A stretch of 64,000 nt of DNA from the NCBI RefSeq assembly GCF_003573695.1, contig NW_020650971.1:186984-250983 (forward strand), in the 5' to 3' direction. This document shows positions 20,883-35,206 of the stretch, one piece after another; the first letter of the stretch is position 1; each line of letters starts with the position of its first letter. The position numbers were made by a program, and so were the translations under genes. The notes beneath the pieces are model-generated. The model saw only the letters and a list, made by a program, of their open reading frames with translations. It ran no database searches and was not told the DNA's origin. Origin of the DNA: Papaver somniferum (taxonomy: Eukaryota > Streptophyta > Magnoliopsida > Ranunculales > Papaveraceae).

Positions 20883-23800
20883 TCTTTAAGGCGGCGGTGT
20901 TTGGATTTTCACTTCTCCTTCTTCTTCTCTCTTGTGACAGGTAACAAGAGATAGGGATATGAACACTCACTAAGAAGATAAGATACACGCGTCACTTTTT
21001 TGGTGGGTGATATCTTTTTAGTTTTCCTTTTTGCCCTTATGCCTTGTTTGTATTTACCCTCTTTTATCTTTCTAGTCAAAACTATTAAGAGCTTCTAGTC
21101 AAAACTATTAAGAGCTTCGATTAATTTACCTCTCTCTCTGTCCCATTTAACAAATTTCTAATTAAGAGCTTTAATCCTTTTACTGTCAATTAATTTACAT
21201 CTCTCTGTCCCATTTAACAATTTTTTTTTCATTTCATTAGTATAGAAGAATTAGTGTGGTGGTAAGAGAAAACTCAATTCATTTTTTGAATTTCTAATGT
21301 CTCATAGATTTTTATCTCAATAAAAAAATTTATAAGCTTTGTTAACTGGTTTTAGCATAAGAATGAAAAGGAGGAACTTTACAAATTCATACATCCAAAG
21401 ATCACATCTGTATGAGGAAGAGGATTCCGAAATCAATCTATTATACAGTACTTCCTCACAGAGAGAAGGAAAAAAAAACCTCCAGAGAATGCTGCAATCT
21501 TGCCATCAGATACCACGGACAGGTCTCCAACACTTGCGGATATCAAATGCTCTTCATGACTTACATGTGCATATTTGAGTTTCGTGGATAGACAGAGTCA
21601 ATTTTTCATAATAGGTAATAGTTTTTCGAAGATGATTTAACAGGTCGGCCGAACCTTGGCCAATCGCTGCAAGTCCAGCTGAGTGTCGATTCAAATTATA
21701 TAGAAAAAAGAAAGTGAAACTACAAATGAAAAAAAAATGGGATACTTAGACTTTGGGTCCCAACTTTGATTTGGGTCCTAGAAAGTTTGAAATTAGAAGT
21801 TTGGATCCTAGGATTTAGGTCGACTGTCTTGAGCATTCAAAAAAGGGTTAAATAACTGAAATTACTAACCGTAACATAACATTTCCATTATTTACTAACT
21901 ATATCCCCATCTTCTTCTCTGTTTTCTGACGTTAATTACCACTATTTTTCTCTTTCTGTTAATTTCTTGTTGATTGTGTTATAAGTTTATAATCGATAGG
22001 TAACCCATATTGATTTGCTTTCTATACCAAGATATATCTTGAAAGTAGATGTTCACGAATCAAAATAAAGATCTTGGGTTGTAAAATTCTGAAGAAAATC
22101 TTAACTTCATTGTATGTCTGCTAGATACAAACTATGTAACAGATTATGTGTATTGATTTGTTGATTTCATACAAAGTTGATTAATTCAAAACACACTGTA
22201 TTAACTTTTCTTCTGTGAATTGATAGTTTTGTGGCCTACTTCTACGATATCATCATTATATTCATTGCATAATCGTTTCGATATTTTGGTTTACCAAAAC
22301 CAGTGCATACAATATCACGAGGAATGCAATATGAACCATTTCCTCCCACAAACTAGCAAATTAATACGCAAATCCAAAAAGATCATATTAGCACATATAT
22401 AATAAAATAATATTATCAATTAAAATGAATTACGAGAACAAGATACAACCTTCTCATTATCGTATCATGCAAATAGAAAGTTGAAAACATTTTTCATCTA
22501 CATCGAAACCTTAAGTCTCCCTTATTTATCTATGTAAAAACTTTGCAATTTGTTGCATAGAAATCCTATGCTGGTTTACATTAGTCACCTTTTGAAATTT
22601 CAACACAAAAATTAAATTATAAAACAACCGGCATTTTATAATACACATCAAACATAGTAGACTTGATTTAAGATGTAGATAAAGAAGATTACCTCAGTTA
22701 GTACGAGATTCATCGAATACTCGGCATAATCTAAGTTTCCTGACATTTCACACCATATTTATGGTAAATGCCAAACATCTTGTCGTATGTTCGTGATACT
22801 GTAATATTAAACAACCCATAATTTTCTCAAATTTCTGTGTAGGGTTTAGAGAATAAAATCATAATCTCCACCGGATATGTTCATTCTAGAACGGTATAAA
22901 CATATTCTTTAATAACAACTAATAATCTACAATTTTACATTCCTAACTTTCCAAAATTCCAAACAGACTACTTGAAATCTAAGCATAAAAAAAGAAGCAT
23001 TCATGATCAAACCTTTAGTCAAATTTCACCGAATGTTATTTCTTGAATTTAAGGAAAAATCATACATCTAGAACATAAGACTCACTCATAATCAATTTCA
23101 TGAATCGTGAAGAAAAGAGCTACCAAAAACACCATACTTATCTCGAAAATGGATGAATTAACATAAGTATCGAATATTCCTGACATAAACAAAAGCATAA
23201 CAAATAAACTTTATATTGGAATACATAATGATTTTCGGTCCATTATAATGAAGCTACCTACATAAAATAATAAATTGACATTATAATAAAGAAACAATAT
23301 TGATGATTATATGAATTATATCAAACTAAACCTAGTTCTTATACATATACAGACAGAAATGAATTTTCTAACATACTTTGAACATTTTTAAATAAAAACT
23401 TGTTCTCATGATTGGATGTATATACTCTGACACAAATGTATTAAAAACACGTAGCTACTAAATATTCATAATAAGGAAAAATATATTTGCCCAAACTTAG
23501 AAAAGAGTTTAAAGATGAGATATCTATAGAAGAAAGATTTGGAAGTATGTCTTTGTTTGGATTGCAAAAAAGCTGACACATGATCATTAGATTATCCTGA
23601 ACCATAGTTAAATTTTTGGTCGACAATATGACCAAAAAAAGGTGCATTTTTAGGAAGAGGTGAAGTGGAGATATTTTTTCTTTTTGTTAATTATCAGTGG
23701 AATTTGGTTAGCAAGTGATGTTTTGACGATATCATTGTTGTGTATGTGCCTGGGTTGGATTTGGATGTTGTGTATACGCTCATCCATGCAAGGTCTTGTA

Positions 23801-23996
23801 ATCTTTCAATGAGGTAAAAGATTTTGTTTTTAGGGACGGACTAAGTAATGTGACTTGACATTCGTTTTTTCTTTGTATAAAATTCTAATACAAATATATC
23901 TACTTTCAATTCATAGAGTAAGGGATAAAAACACCAAGTATATTCAATTAGAAAAAAAGACCTCCTTACCAACAACAATTAAAAAGTCCAGAAAAA
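20277..23996. repeat. 3.74-kb tandem unit 1
   Basis: Leftmost unit. Its order on the plus axis is multi-F-box exons 4-1 (20277-20882), a promoter-side spacer with a duplicated ctagtcaaaactattaagagctt motif (around 21075-21120), the ABCF3 last-exon fragment (about 21480-21568, minus, SHDEHLISASVGDL), then ~2.4 kb with beta5-like pieces. Only this unit continues leftward into the rest of the F-box gene. Its exon 3 acceptor (acag) is intact, unlike the other units. Confidence 0.92.
22243..22798 (-). pseudogene. Proteasome beta5-like fragment, unit 1
   Basis: Exon 22693-22798 (tattacag acceptor, GTAATC donor) encodes TYDKMFGIYH...CEMSGNLDYAEY, related to the second exon of the beta5-like gene at 58.2 kb. 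It is 1 base short of the 107 bases in other units, giving a frameshift. A degenerate middle exon lies near 22480-22560. The piece at 22245-22343 (IPRDIVCTGFGKPKYRNDYAMN region) matches the CIGSG exon of that gene. The first and last exons are missing. Confidence 0.6.
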
Positions 23997-24619
23997 AAAT
24001 AGTACCCAAAGGCTGAAAATAGTACCCAAAGGCTGTTGCGTTGCCAATCTCTCCGCCTTAAGCTGTGCCTGTCTTTTCTGAAAAGAGAATTCAATTATGA
24101 ACAGCTTGAATCCAGAAATAAAGAAAGTCTTCTGCTGGGTGGCATTTTCAAATTGAATGTTCAAAAAGAAAAAAGCTCATTTACATTCACTTACTTCATC
24201 TTGTATACTCTGGTGGTCATCTATCAATCTCCGTAAAATATAGTGAATTAACAATTGCGTACAAAGACAACATTCAAGGGTGGGAAAACAAAAATGAAAT
24301 AAAAAAATTATGGTAGAAAATATAAATAAATTACCTTGTTTCGTAACTTGTAGCGCACATATAGTCGTAATAATCATTATAGTAGAAATTCCAGCATGAA
24401 CACCATAACTGGTTAACAGATTTAACTGGTAGTTTATTGGCAATGATTTGGACAACATTAGTTTGTTCAAATATTTTCAGAAGCGTTGTATCGTCTCCCT
24501 AAAATTGATGAGCAAGGAGTCAAATCAATCATCATCATAAGATCATAAACCCAAAAAATTAACGCATTCAATTGAAGAAAAATAATAAATGAAGAAAGTG
24601 AAAAGCAATTTACCCCCAT
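23997..24619 (-). pseudogene. Multi-F-box 5' exon fragment, unit 2
   Basis: Exons 1-3 and the first third of exon 4; the second and third F-box units are absent. The start codon (24617-24619) and LPVKS are intact. A 2-base deletion (gtcgtaataatc) shifts the end of exon 2, and the exon 3 acceptor is changed from acag to acgg. Confidence 0.7.
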
Positions 24620-25979
24620 TCTTTAAGGCGGCGGTGTTTGGATTTTCACTTCTCCTTCTTCTCTCTCTGTGACAGGTAACAAGAGATAGGGATATGAACA
24701 CTCACTAAGAAGATAAGATACACGCGTCACTTTTTTGGTGGGTGATATCTTTTTAGTTTTCCTTTTCTGCCCTTATGCCTTGTTTGTGTTTACCCTCTTT
24801 TATCTTCTTTCTAGTCAAAACTATTAAGAGCTTCTAGTCAAAACTATTAAGAGCTTCGATTAATTTACCTCTCTCTCTGTCCCATTTAACAAATTTCTAA
24901 TTAAGAGCTTTAATCCTTTTACTGTCAATTAATTTACATCTCTCTGTCCCATTTAACAATTTTTTTTTCATTTCATTAGTATAGAAGAATTAGTGTGGTG
25001 GTAAGAGAAAACTCAATTCATTTTTTGAATTTCTAATGTCTCATAGATTTTTATCTCAATAAAAAAATTTATAAGCTTTTTAACTGGTTTTAGCATAAGA
25101 ATGAAAAGGAGGAACTTTACAAATTCATACATCCAAAGATCACATCTGTATGAGGAAGAGATTCCGAAATCAATCTATTATACAGTACTTCCTCACAGAG
25201 AGAAGGAAAAAAAAACCTCCAGAGAATGCTGCAATCTTGCCATCAGATACCACGGACAGGTCTCCAACACTTGCGGATATCAAATGCTCGTCATGACTTA
25301 CATGTGCATATTTGAGTTCTCGTGGATAGACAAAGTCAATTTTTCATAATAGGTAATAGTTTTTCGAAGATGATTGAACAGGTCGGCCGAACCTTGGCCA
25401 ATCGCTGCAAGTCCAGCTGAGTGTCGATTCAAATTACATAGAAAAAAGAAAGTGAAACTACAATGAAAAAAAAATGGGATACTTAGACTTTGGGTCCCAA
25501 CTTTGATTTGGGTCCTAGAAAGTTTGAAATTAGAGTTTGGATCCTAGGATTTAGGTCGACTGTCTTGAGCATTCAAAAAAGGGTTAAATAACTGAAATTA
25601 CTAACCGTAACATAACATTTCCATTATTTACTAACTATATCCCCATCTTTTCTCTTGTTTTCTGACGTTAATTACCACTATTTTTCTCTTTCTGTTAATT
25701 TCTTGTTGATTGTGTTATAAGTTTATAATCGATAGGTAACCCATATTGATTTGCTTTCTATACCAAGATATATCTTGAAAGTAGATGTTCACGAATCAAA
25801 ATAAAGATCTTGGGTTGTAAAATTCTGAAGAAAATCTTAACTTCATTGTATGTCTGCTAGATACAAACTATGTAACAGATTATGTGTATTGATTGTTGAT
25901 TTCATACAAAGTTGATTAATTCAAAACACACTGTATTAACTTTTCTTCTGTGAATTGATAGTTTTGTGGCCTACTTCTA

Positions 25980-26535
25980 CGATATCATCATTATATTCAT
26001 TGCATAATCGTTTCGATATTTTGGTTTACCAAAACCAGTGCATACAATATCACGAGGAATGCAATATGAACCATTTGCCTCCCACAAACTAGCAAATTAA
26101 TACGCAAATCCAAAAAGATCATATTAGCACATATATAATAAAATAATATTATCAATTAAAATGAATTACGAGAACAAGATACAACCTTCTCATTATCGTA
26201 TCATGCAAATAGAAAGTTGAAAACATTTTTCATCTACATCGAAACCTTAAGTCTCCCTTATTTATCTATGTAAAAACTTTGCAATTTGTTGCATAGAAAT
26301 CCTATGCTGGTTTACATTAGTCACCTTTTGAAATTTCAACACAAAAATTAAATTAGAAAACAACCGGCATTTTATAATACACATCAAACATAGTAGACTT
26401 GATTTAAGATGTAGATAAAGAAGATTACCTCAGTTAGTACGAGATTCATCGAATACTCGGCATAATCTAAGTTTCCTGACATTTCACACCATATGTTATG
26501 GTAAATGCCAAACATCTTGTCGTATGTTCGTGATA
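25980..26535 (-). pseudogene. Proteasome beta5-like fragment, unit 2
   Basis: Exon 26429-26535 (107 bases, open) encodes TYDKMFGIYHNIWCEMSGNL. The CTGFGKPKYRNDY piece lies near 25985-26085. The middle exon between them contains a stop (A-stop-YDNE in place of AGYDAE). Confidence 0.62.
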
Positions 26536-27741
26536 CTGTAATATTAAACAACCCATAATTTTCTCAAATTTCTGTGTAGGGTTTAGAGAATAAAATCATA
26601 ATCTCCACCGGATATGTTCATTCTAGAACGGTATAAACATATTCTTTAATAACAACTAATAATCTACAATTTTACATTCCTAACTTTCCAAAATTCCAAA
26701 CAGACTACTTGAAATCTAAGCATAAAAAAAGAAGCATTCATGATCAAACCTTTAGTCAAATTTCACCGAATGTTATTTCTTGAATTTAAGGAAAAATCAT
26801 ACATCTAGAACATAAGACTCACTCATAATCAATTTCATGAATCGTGAAGAAAAGAGCTACCAAAAACACCATACTTATCTCGAAAATGGATGAATTAACA
26901 TAAGTATCGAATATTCCTGACATAAACAAAAGCATAACAAATAAACTTTATATTGGAATACATAATGATTTTCGGTCCATTATAATGAAGCTACCTACAT
27001 AAAATAATAAATTGACATTATAATAAAGAAACAATATTGATGATTATATGAATTATATCAAACTAAACCTAGTTCTTATACATATACAGATAGAAATGAA
27101 TTTTCTAACATACTTTGAACATTTTTAAATAAAAACTTGTTCTCATGATTGGATGTATATACTCTGACACAAATGTAAAAAACACGTAGCTACTAAATAT
27201 TCATAATAAGGAAAAATATATTTGCCCAAACTTAGAAAAGAGTTTAAAGATGAGATATCTATAGAAGAAAGATTTGGAAGTATGTCTTTGTTTGGATTGC
27301 AAAAAAGCTGACACATGATCACTTAGATTATCCTGAACCATAGTTAAATTTTTGGTCGACAATATGACCAAAAAAAAGGTGCATTTTTAGGAAGAGGTGA
27401 AGTGGAGATATTTTTTCTTTTTGTTAATTATCAGTGGAATTTGGTTAGCAAGTGATGTTTTGACGATATCATTGTTGTGTATGTGCCTGGGTTGGATTTG
27501 GATGTTGTGTATACGCTCATCCATGCAAGGTCTTGTAATCTTTCAATGAGGTAAAAGATTTTGTTTTTAGGGACGGACTAAGTAATGTGACTTGACATTC
27601 GTTTTTTCTTTGTATAAAATTCTAATACAAATATATCTACTTTCAATTCATAGAGTAAGGGATAAAAACACCAAGTATATTCAATTCATATAGAAAAAAG
27701 ACCTCCTAATTACCAACAACAATTAAAAAGTCCAGAAAAAA

Positions 27742-28359
27742 AAATAGTACCCAAAGGCTGAAAATAGTACCCAAAGGCTGTTGCGTTGCCAATCTCTCCG
27801 CCTTAAGCTGTGCCTGTCTTTTCTGAAAAGAGAATTCAATTATGAACAGCTTGAATCCAGAAATAAAGAAAGTCTTCTGCTGGGTGGCATTTTCAAATTG
27901 AATGTTCAAAAAGAAAAAGCTCATTTACATTCACTTACTTCATCTTGTATACTCTGGTGGTCATCTATCAATCTCCGTAAAATATAGTGAATTAACAATT
28001 GCGTACAAAGACAACATTCAAGGGTGGGAAAACAAAAATGAAATAAATAAAAATTATGGTAGAAAATAAATAAATTACCTTGTTTCGTAACTTGTAGCGC
28101 ACATATAGTCGTAATAATCATTATAGTAGAAATTCCAGCATGAACACCATAACTGGTTAACAGATTTAACTGGTTAGTTTATTGGCAATGATTTGGACAA
28201 CATTAGTTTGTTCAAATATTTCAGAAGCGTTGTATCGTCTCCCTAAAATTGATGAGCAAGGAGTCTCAATCATCATCATAAGATCATAAACCCAAAAATT
28301 AACGCATTCAATTGAAGAAAAATAATAAATGAAGAAAGTGAAAAGCAATTTACCCCCAT
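27742..28359 (-). pseudogene. Multi-F-box 5' exon fragment, unit 3
   Basis: Start codon 28357-28359 intact. A 1-base insertion at LPVKS gives NKLTS-stop. Shares the exon 2 end deletion with units 2 and 4. Confidence 0.7.
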
Positions 28360-29716
28360 TCTTTAAGGCGGCGGTGTTTGGATTTTCACTTCTCCTTCTT
28401 CTTCTCTCTCTGTGACAGGTAACAAGAGATAGGGATATGAACACTCACTAAGAAGATAAGATACACGCGTCACTTTTTTGGTGGGTGATATCTTTTTAGT
28501 TTTCCTTTTCTGCCCTTATGCCTTGTTTGTATTTACCCTCTTTTATCTTCTTTCTAGTCAAAACTATTAAGAGCTTCTAGTCAAAACTATTAAGAGCTTC
28601 GATTAATTTACCTCTCTCTCTGTCCCATTTAACAAATTTCTAATTAAGAGCTTTAATCCTTTTACTGTCAATTAATTTACTCTCTGTCCCATTTTTTTTT
28701 TTTCATTTCATTAGTATAGAAGAATTAGTGTGGTGGTAAGAGAAAACTCAATTCATTTTTTGAATTTCTAATGTCTCATAGATTTTTATCTCAATAAAAA
28801 AATTTATAAGCTTTGTTAACTGGTTTTAGCATAAGAATGAAAAGGAGGAACTTTACAAATTCATACATCCAAAGATCACATCTGTATGAGGAAGAGGATT
28901 CCGAAATCAATCTATTATACAGTACTTCCTCACAGAGAGAAGGAAAAAAAAACCTCCAGAATGCTGCAATCTTGCCATCAGATACCACGGACAGGTCTCC
29001 AACACTTGCGGATATCAAATGCTCGTCATGACTTACATGTGCATATTTGAGTTCTCGTGGATAGACAAAGTCAATTTTTCATAATAGGTAATAGTTTTTC
29101 GAAGATGATTGAACAGGTCGGCCGAACCTTGGCCAATCGCTGCAAGTCCAGCTGAGTGTCGATTCAAATTACATAGAAAAAAGAAAGTGAAACTACAAAT
29201 GAAAAAAAAATGGGATACTTAGACTTTGGGTCCCAACTTTGATTTGGGTCCTAGAAAGTTTGAAATTAGAGTTTGGATCCTAGGATTTAGGTCGACTGTC
29301 TTGAGCATTCAAAAAAGGGTTAAATAACTGAAATTACTAACCGTAACATAACATTTCCATTATTTACTAACTATATCCCCATCTTCTTCTCTTGTTTTCT
29401 GACGTTAATTACCACTATTTTTCTCTTTCTGTTAATTTCTTGTTGATTGTGTTATAAGTTTATAATCGATAGGTAACCCATATTGATTTGCTTTCTATAC
29501 CAAGATATATCTTGAAAGTAGATGTTCACGAATCAAAATAAAGATCTTGGGTTGTAAAATTCTGAAGAAAATCTTAACTTCATTGTATGTCTGCTAGATA
29601 CAAACTATGTAACAGATTATGTGTATTGATTTGTTGATTTCATACAAAGTTGATTAATTCAAAACACACTGTATTAACTTTTCTTCTGTGAATTGATAGT
29701 TTTGTGGCCTACTTCT

Positions 29717-30269
29717 ACGATATCATCATTATATTCATTGCATAACGTTTCGATATTTTGGTTTACCAAAACCAGTGCATACAATATCACGAGGAATGCA
29801 ATATGAACCATTTGCCTCCCACAAACTAGCAAATTAATACGCAAATCCAAAAAGATCATATTAGCACAATAATAAAATAATATTATCAATTAAAATGAAT
29901 TACGAGAACAAGATACAACCTTCTCATTATCGTATCATGCAAATAGAAAGTTGAAAACATTTTTCATCTACATCGAAACCTTAAGTCTCCCTTATTTATC
30001 TATGTAAAAACTTTGCAATTTGTTGCATAGAAATCCTATGCTGGTTTACATTAGTCACCTTTTGAAATTTCAACACAAAAATTAAATTAGAAAACAACCG
30101 GCATTTTATAATACACATCAAACATAGTAGACTTGATTTAAGATGTAGATAAAGAAGATTACCTCAGTTAGTACGAGATTCATCGAATACTCGGCATAAT
30201 CTAAGTTTCCTGACATTTCACACCATATGTTATGGTAAATGCCAAACATCTTGTCGTATGTTCGTGATA
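29717..30269 (-). pseudogene. Proteasome beta5-like fragment, unit 3
   Basis: Exon 30163-30269 is open and 107 bases, as in unit 2. The lower piece has one base lost (ataacg for ataatcg). Confidence 0.6.
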
Positions 30270-31469
30270 CTGTAATATTAAACAACCCATAATTTTCTCA
30301 AATTTCTGTGTAGGGTTTAGAGAATAAAATCATAATCTCCACCGGATATGTTCATTCTAGAACGGTATAAACATATTCTTTAATAACAACTAATAATCTA
30401 CAATTTTACATTCCTAACTTTCCAAAATTCCAAACAGACTACTTGAAATCTAAGCATAAAAAAGAAGCATTCATGATCAAACCTTTAGTCAAATTTCACC
30501 GAATGTTATTTCTTGAATTTAAGGAAAAATCATACATCTAGAACATAAGACTCACTCATAATCAATTTCATGAATCGTGAAGAAAAGAGCTACCAAAAAC
30601 ACCATACTTATCTCGAAAATGGATGAATTAACATAAGTATCGAATATTCCTGACATAAACAAAAGCATAACAAATAAACTTTATATTGGAATACATAATG
30701 ATTTTCGGTCCATTATAATGAAGCTACCTACATAAAATAATAAATTGACATTATAATAAAGAAACAATATTGATGATTATATGAATTATATCAAACTAAA
30801 CCTAGTTCTTATACATATACAGATAGAAATGAATTTTCTAACATACTTTGAACATTTTTAAATAAAAACTTGTTCTCATGATTGGATGTATATACTCTGA
30901 CACAAATGTATTAAAAACACGTAGCTACTAAATATTCATAATAAGGAAAAATATATTTGCCCAAACTTAGAAAAGAGTTTAAAGATGAGATATCTATAGA
31001 AGAAAGATTTGGAAGTATGTCTTTGTTTGGATTGCAAAAAAGCTGACACATGATCACTTAGATTATCCTGAACCATAGTTAAATTTTTGGTCGACAATAT
31101 GACCAAAAAAAGGTGCATTTTTAGGAAGAGGTGAAGTGGAGATATTTTTTCTTTTTGTTAATTATCAGTGGAATTTGGTTAGCAAGTGATGTTTTGACGA
31201 TATCATTGTTGTGTATGTGCCTGGGTTGGATTTGGATGTTGTGTATCCGCTCATCCATGCAAGTCTTGTAAGCTTTCAATGAGGAAAAGATTTTGTTTTT
31301 AGGGACGGACTAAGTAATGTGACTTGACATCGTTTTTTTTGTATAAAAATTCTAATACAAATATATCTACTTTCAATTCATAGAGTAAGGGATAAAAACA
31401 CCAAGTATATTCAATTCATATAGAAACAAAGACCTCCTATTACCAACACAATTAAAAAGTCCAGAAAAA

Positions 31470-32089
31470 AAAATACCCAAAGGCTGAAAATAGTACCCAA
31501 AGGCTGTTGCGTTGCCAATCTCTCCGCCTTAAGCTGTGCCTGTCTTTTCTGAAAAGAGAATTCAATTATGAACAGTTGAATCCAGAAATAAAGAAAGTCT
31601 TCTCTGGGTGGCATTTTCAAATTGAATGTTCAAAAAAAAAGCTCAGTTTACATTCACTTACTTCATCTTGTATACTCTGGTGGTCATCTATCAATCTCCG
31701 TGTAAAATATAGTGAATTAACAATTGCGTACAAGACAACATTCAAGGGTGGGAAAACACAAAATGAAATAAATAAAAATTATGGTAGAAAATATAAATAA
31801 ATTACCTTGTTTCGTAACTGTGTAGCGCACATATAGTCGTAATAATCATTATAGTAGAAATTCCAGCATGAACACCATAACTGGTTAACAGATTTAACTG
31901 GTAGTTTATTGGCAATGATTTGGACAACATTATTTTTCAAATATTTTCAGAAGCGTTGTATCGTCTCCCTAAAATTGATGAGCAAGGAGTCAAATCAATC
32001 ATCATCATAAGATCATAAACCCAAAAAATTAACGCATTCAATTGAAGAAAAATAATAAATGAAGAAAGTGAAAAGCAATTTACCCCCAT
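31470..32089 (-). pseudogene. Multi-F-box 5' exon fragment, unit 4
   Basis: Start codon 32087-32089. Exon 2 is disrupted early by the deletion near 31932 (FEK-stop), and it shares the exon 2 end deletion with units 2 and 3. Confidence 0.68.
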
Positions 32090-33455
32090 TCTTTAAGGCG
32101 GCGGTGTTTGGATTTTCACTTCTCCTTCTTCTCTCTCTGTGACAGGTAACAAGAGATAGGATATGAACACTCACTAAGAAGATAAGATACACGCGTCACT
32201 TTTTTGGTGGGTGATATCTTTTTAGTTTTCCTTTCTGCCCTTATGCCTTGTTTGTATTTACCCTCTTTTATCTTCTTTCTAGTCAAAACTATTAAGAGCT
32301 TCTAGTCAAAACTATTAAGAGCTTCGATTAATTTACCTCTCTCTCTGTCCATTTAACAAATTTCTAATTAAGAGCTTTAATCCTTTTACTGTCAATTAAT
32401 TTACATCTCTCTGTCCCATTTAACAATTTTTTTTTTCATTTCATTAGTATAGAAGAATTAGTGTGGTGGTAAGAGAAAACTCAATTCATTTTTTGAATTT
32501 CTAATGTCTCATAGATTTTTATCTCAATAAAAAAATTTATAAGCTTTGTTAACTGGTTTTAGCATAAGAATGAAAAGGAGGAACTTTACAAATTCATACA
32601 TCCAAAGATCACATCTGTATGAGGAAGAGGATTCCGAAATCAATCTATTATACAGTACTTCCTCAAGACAGAGAGAAGGAAAAAAAAACCTCCAGAGAAT
32701 GCTGCAATCTTGCCATCAGATACCACGGACAGGTCTCCAACACTTGCGGATATCAAATGCTCGTCATGACTTACATGTGCATATTTGAGTTCTCGTGGAT
32801 AGACAAAGTCAATTTTTCATAATAGGTAATAGTTTTTCGAAGATGATTGAACAGGTCGGCCGAACCTTGGCCAATCGCTGCAAGTCCAGCTGAGTGTCGA
32901 TTCAAATTACATAGAAAAAAGAAAGTGAAACTACAAATGAAAAAAAAATGGGATACTTAGACTTTGGGTCCCAACTTTGATTTGGGTCCTAGAAAGTTTG
33001 AAATTAGAGTTTGGATCCTAGGATTTAGGTCGACTGTCTTGAGCATTCAAAAAAGGGTTAAATAACTGAAATTACTAACCGTAACATAACATTTCCATTA
33101 TTTACTAACTATATCCCCATCTTCTTCTCTTTTTTTGACGTTAATTACCACTATTTTTCTCTTTCTGTTAATTTCTTCTTGTTGATTGTGTTATAAGTTT
33201 ATAATCGATAGGTAACCATATTGATTTGCTTTCTATACCAAGATATATCTTGAAAGTAGATGTTCACGAATCAAAATAAAGATCTTGGGTTGTAAAATTC
33301 TGAAGAAAATCTTAACTTCATTGTATGTCTGCTAGATACAAACTATGTAACAGATTATGTGTATTGATTTGTTGATTTCATACAAAGTTGATTAATTCAA
33401 AACACGTATTAACTTTTCTTCTGTGAATTGATAGTTTTGTGGCCTACTTCTACGA

Positions 33456-34006
33456 TATCATCATTATATTCATTGCATAATCGTTTCGATATTTTGGTTT
33501 ACCAAAACCAGTGCATACAATATCACGAGGAATGCAATATGAACCATTTGCCTCCCACAAACTAGCAAATTAATACGCAAATCCAAAAAGATCTATTAGC
33601 ACATATATAATAAAATAATATTATCAATTAAAATGAATTACGAGAACAAGATACAACCTTCTCATTATCGTATCATGCAAATAGAAAGTTGAAAACATTT
33701 TCATCTACATCGAAACCTTAAGTCTCCCTTATTTATCTATGTAAAAACTTTGCAATTTGTTGCATAGAAATCCTATGCTGGTTTACATTAGTCACCTTTT
33801 GAAATTTCAACACAAAAATTAAATTAGAAAACAACCGGCATTTTATAATACACATCAAACATAGTAGACTTGATTTAAGATGTAGATAAAGAAGATTACC
33901 TCAGTTAGTACGAGATTCATCGAATACTCTGCATAATCTAAGTTTCCTGACATTTCACACCATATGTTATGGTAAATGCCAAACATCTTGTCGTATGTTC
34001 GTGATA
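33456..34006 (-). pseudogene. Proteasome beta5-like fragment, unit 4
   Basis: Exon 33900-34006 is open, with one silent difference in the DYAEY codons. Confidence 0.6.
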
Positions 34007-35206
34007 CTGTAATATTAAACAACCCATAATTTTCTCAAATTTCTGTGTAGGGTTTAGAGAATAAAATCATAATCTCCACCGGATATGTTCATTCTAGAAC
34101 GGTATAACTATTCTTAATAACAACTAATAATCTACAATTTTACATTCCTAACTTTCCAAAATTCCAAACAGACTACTTGAAATCTAAGCATAAAAAAGAA
34201 GCATTCATGATCAAACCTTTAGTCAAATTTCACCGAATGTTATTTCTTGAATTTAAGGAAAATCATACATCTAGAACATAAGACTCACTCATAATCAATT
34301 TCATGAATCGTGAAGAAAAGAGCTACCAAAAACACCATACTTATCTCGAAAATGGATGAATTAACATAAGTATCGAATATTCCTGACATAAACAAAAGCA
34401 TAACAAATAAACTTTATATTGGAATACATAATGATTTTCGGTCCATTATAAGAAGCTACCTACATAAAAAATAAATTGACATTATAATAAAGAAACAATA
34501 TTGATGATTATATGAATTATATCAAACTAAACCTAGTTCTTATACATATACAGATAGAAATGAATTTTCGAACATAATTTGAACATTTTTAAATAAAAAC
34601 TTGTTCTCATGATTGGATGTATATACTCTGACACAAATGTATTAAAAACACGTAGCTACTAAATATTCATAATAAGGAAAATATATTTGCCCAAACTTAG
34701 AAAAGAGTTTAAAGATGAGATATCTATAGAAGAAGGATTTGGAAGTATGTCTTTGTTTGGATTGCAAAAAAGCTGACACATGATCACTTAGATTATCCTG
34801 AACCATAGATAAATTTTTGGTCGACAATATGACCAAAAAAAAGGTGCATTTTTAGGAAGAGGTGAAGTGGAGATATTTTTTCTTTTTGTTAATTATCAGT
34901 GGAATTTGGTTAGCAAGTGATGTTTTGACGATATCATTGTTGTGTATGTGCCTGGGTTGGATTTGGATGTTGTGTATACGCTCATCCATGCAAGGTCTTG
35001 TAATCTTTCAATGAGGTAAAAGATTTTGTTTTAGGGACGGACTAAGTAATGTGACTTGACATTCGTTTTTTTTTTTTGTATAAAATTCTAATACAAAGTT
35101 ATCTACTTTCAATTCATAGAGTAAGGGATAAAAACACCAAGTATATTCAATTCATATAGAAACAAAGACCTCCTAATTCCAACAACAATTAAAAGTCCAG
35201 AAAAAA

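Larger units (their letters stand above)
23997..27741. repeat. 3.74-kb tandem unit 2
   Basis: Same composition as unit 1. The left junction repeats a 20-base tract, aaaatagtacccaaaggctg, twice in a row, marking where the end of one unit was joined into exon 4 of the F-box gene. The ABCF3 fragment lies at about 25226-25305. Confidence 0.92.
27742..31469. repeat. 3.74-kb tandem unit 3
   Basis: Same order. The ABCF3 fragment at about 28965-29040 has lost a few bases upstream (ccagaatgctg for ccagagaatgctg). The poly-T tract near 28693 replaces a short segment. Confidence 0.92.
31470..35206. repeat. 3.74-kb tandem unit 4
   Basis: Same order, with the most small indels of any unit. These include a partly deleted junction repeat (aaaatacccaaagg), a missing agtttg stretch near 31932 and many single-base losses. 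The ABCF3 fragment lies at about 32698-32775. Confidence 0.92.

Noticed and set aside
21339..21578. Plus-strand 79-residue frame present in every array unit (RRNFTNSYIQRSHLYEEEDSE)
   Set aside because: Repeated by array amplification. The minus strand over the same bases encodes the ABCF3 C-terminus, which explains the conservation, and the frame is shifted in units 2 and 7.
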